From the NCBI GenBank assembly GCA_964630925.1, contig CAZVZK010000130.1, positions 1 to 29,008 of the forward strand: DNA of 29,008 nucleotides, read 5' to 3'. This document shows positions 28,897 through 29,008 of the stretch, piece after piece (position 1 is the first letter of the stretch; every line of letters starts with the position of its first letter). Origin of the DNA: RGDT01 sp964630925 (lineage in GTDB: Bacteria > Planctomycetota > Planctomycetia > Gemmatales > Gemmataceae). The notes under the pieces were generated by a model, which was given only the letters and a program-made list of their open reading frames with translations, was not told the origin of the DNA and made no database searches. A program made the translations under genes and the position numbers.

Positions 28897-29008
28897 GCAG
28901 GCCCCCACGAGTCGGGGTCACGCTTGTGCGTTTCGAGACAGGTGGCCTGTCCGCGGCTACAGCGTCCTAGGAAAGTAATGTCCGCGGCAACGGGAGTTGG
29001 GAGAGGTG

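Noticed and set aside
1..29008. Search for tRNA, rRNA, CRISPR arrays, integrases or known anti-phage modules
   Set aside because: None recognised. The HSP90, kinase and DUF7674-type genes could occur in defence islands, but their neighbours are housekeeping or generic planctomycete genes.

Overview
The window looks like chromosomal DNA of a planctomycete, probably of the Gemmata/Gemmataceae type. The GC content is very high. Several families are hallmarks of that phylum: a DUF1559 pseudopilin-like protein, a PSCyt1/DUF1549/DUF1553 cytochrome-type protein, a TIGR03067 protein, a ThuA-domain protein, a ceramidase-like hydrolase, a GYF_2/DUF4282 membrane protein, and a 'TEVEWL...CACC' protein ending in a 'GPHVRGCW' motif. 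No rRNA, tRNA, CRISPR array, transposase, phage gene or recognised defence module was seen. Species assignment is inference from gene content only.

Layout. (1) 1-1662: the 3' end of rho, then a GYF_2/DUF4282 membrane protein bracketed by two unrelated long imperfect palindromes (685-879 and 1521-1662). (2) 1658-5905, minus strand: cupin, secreted hypothetical, accD, Ser/Thr kinase, pyrC. The last three are tightly packed and join fatty-acid commitment, a kinase and pyrimidine synthesis in one transcription unit. (3) 5917-6642: a lone plus-strand hypothetical whose start almost touches the divergent cupin gene. (4) 6649-13202, minus strand: YchF-like NTPase, DUF1559-related lipoprotein, DUF7674-type protein, divergent HSP90, TPR-like helical protein, CNNM/CBS transporter-like protein. 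HSP90 and the TPR-like gene overlap by ATGA and form the most interesting candidate functional pair. (5) 13203-20040, plus strand: an intergenic palindrome-rich region, then four exported or surface proteins (double ThuA, DUF1559, ceramidase-like, PSCyt1/DUF1549/DUF1553). (6) 20196-22699: small exported or membrane proteins and a HIT-family protein. (7) 22844-26666: rpmF-plsX-fabD-acpP-fabF, the core ribosome/fatty-acid cluster, without the usual fabH and fabG. (8) 26820-28863: poorly characterised small genes, including a translationally coupled pair of small paralogues and a DUF6941-like gene coupled to a small helical protein.

Most neighbouring genes run with gaps under 60 bp or with ATGA/TGATG overlaps, so translational coupling is common. 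Candidate promoters repeatedly show a -10 hexamer of the form TA(T/C)C(A/C)T 20-65 nt before the start codon. Operator-like perfect palindromes stand in front of the ThuA gene (13408-13426) and the DUF1559 gene (15171-15185). No clear novel defence or mobile system is present. The best leads are the HSP90-TPR pair, the palindromic repeat elements, the 7-1-7 operator and the lipoprotein built from a duplicated DUF1559-like module.
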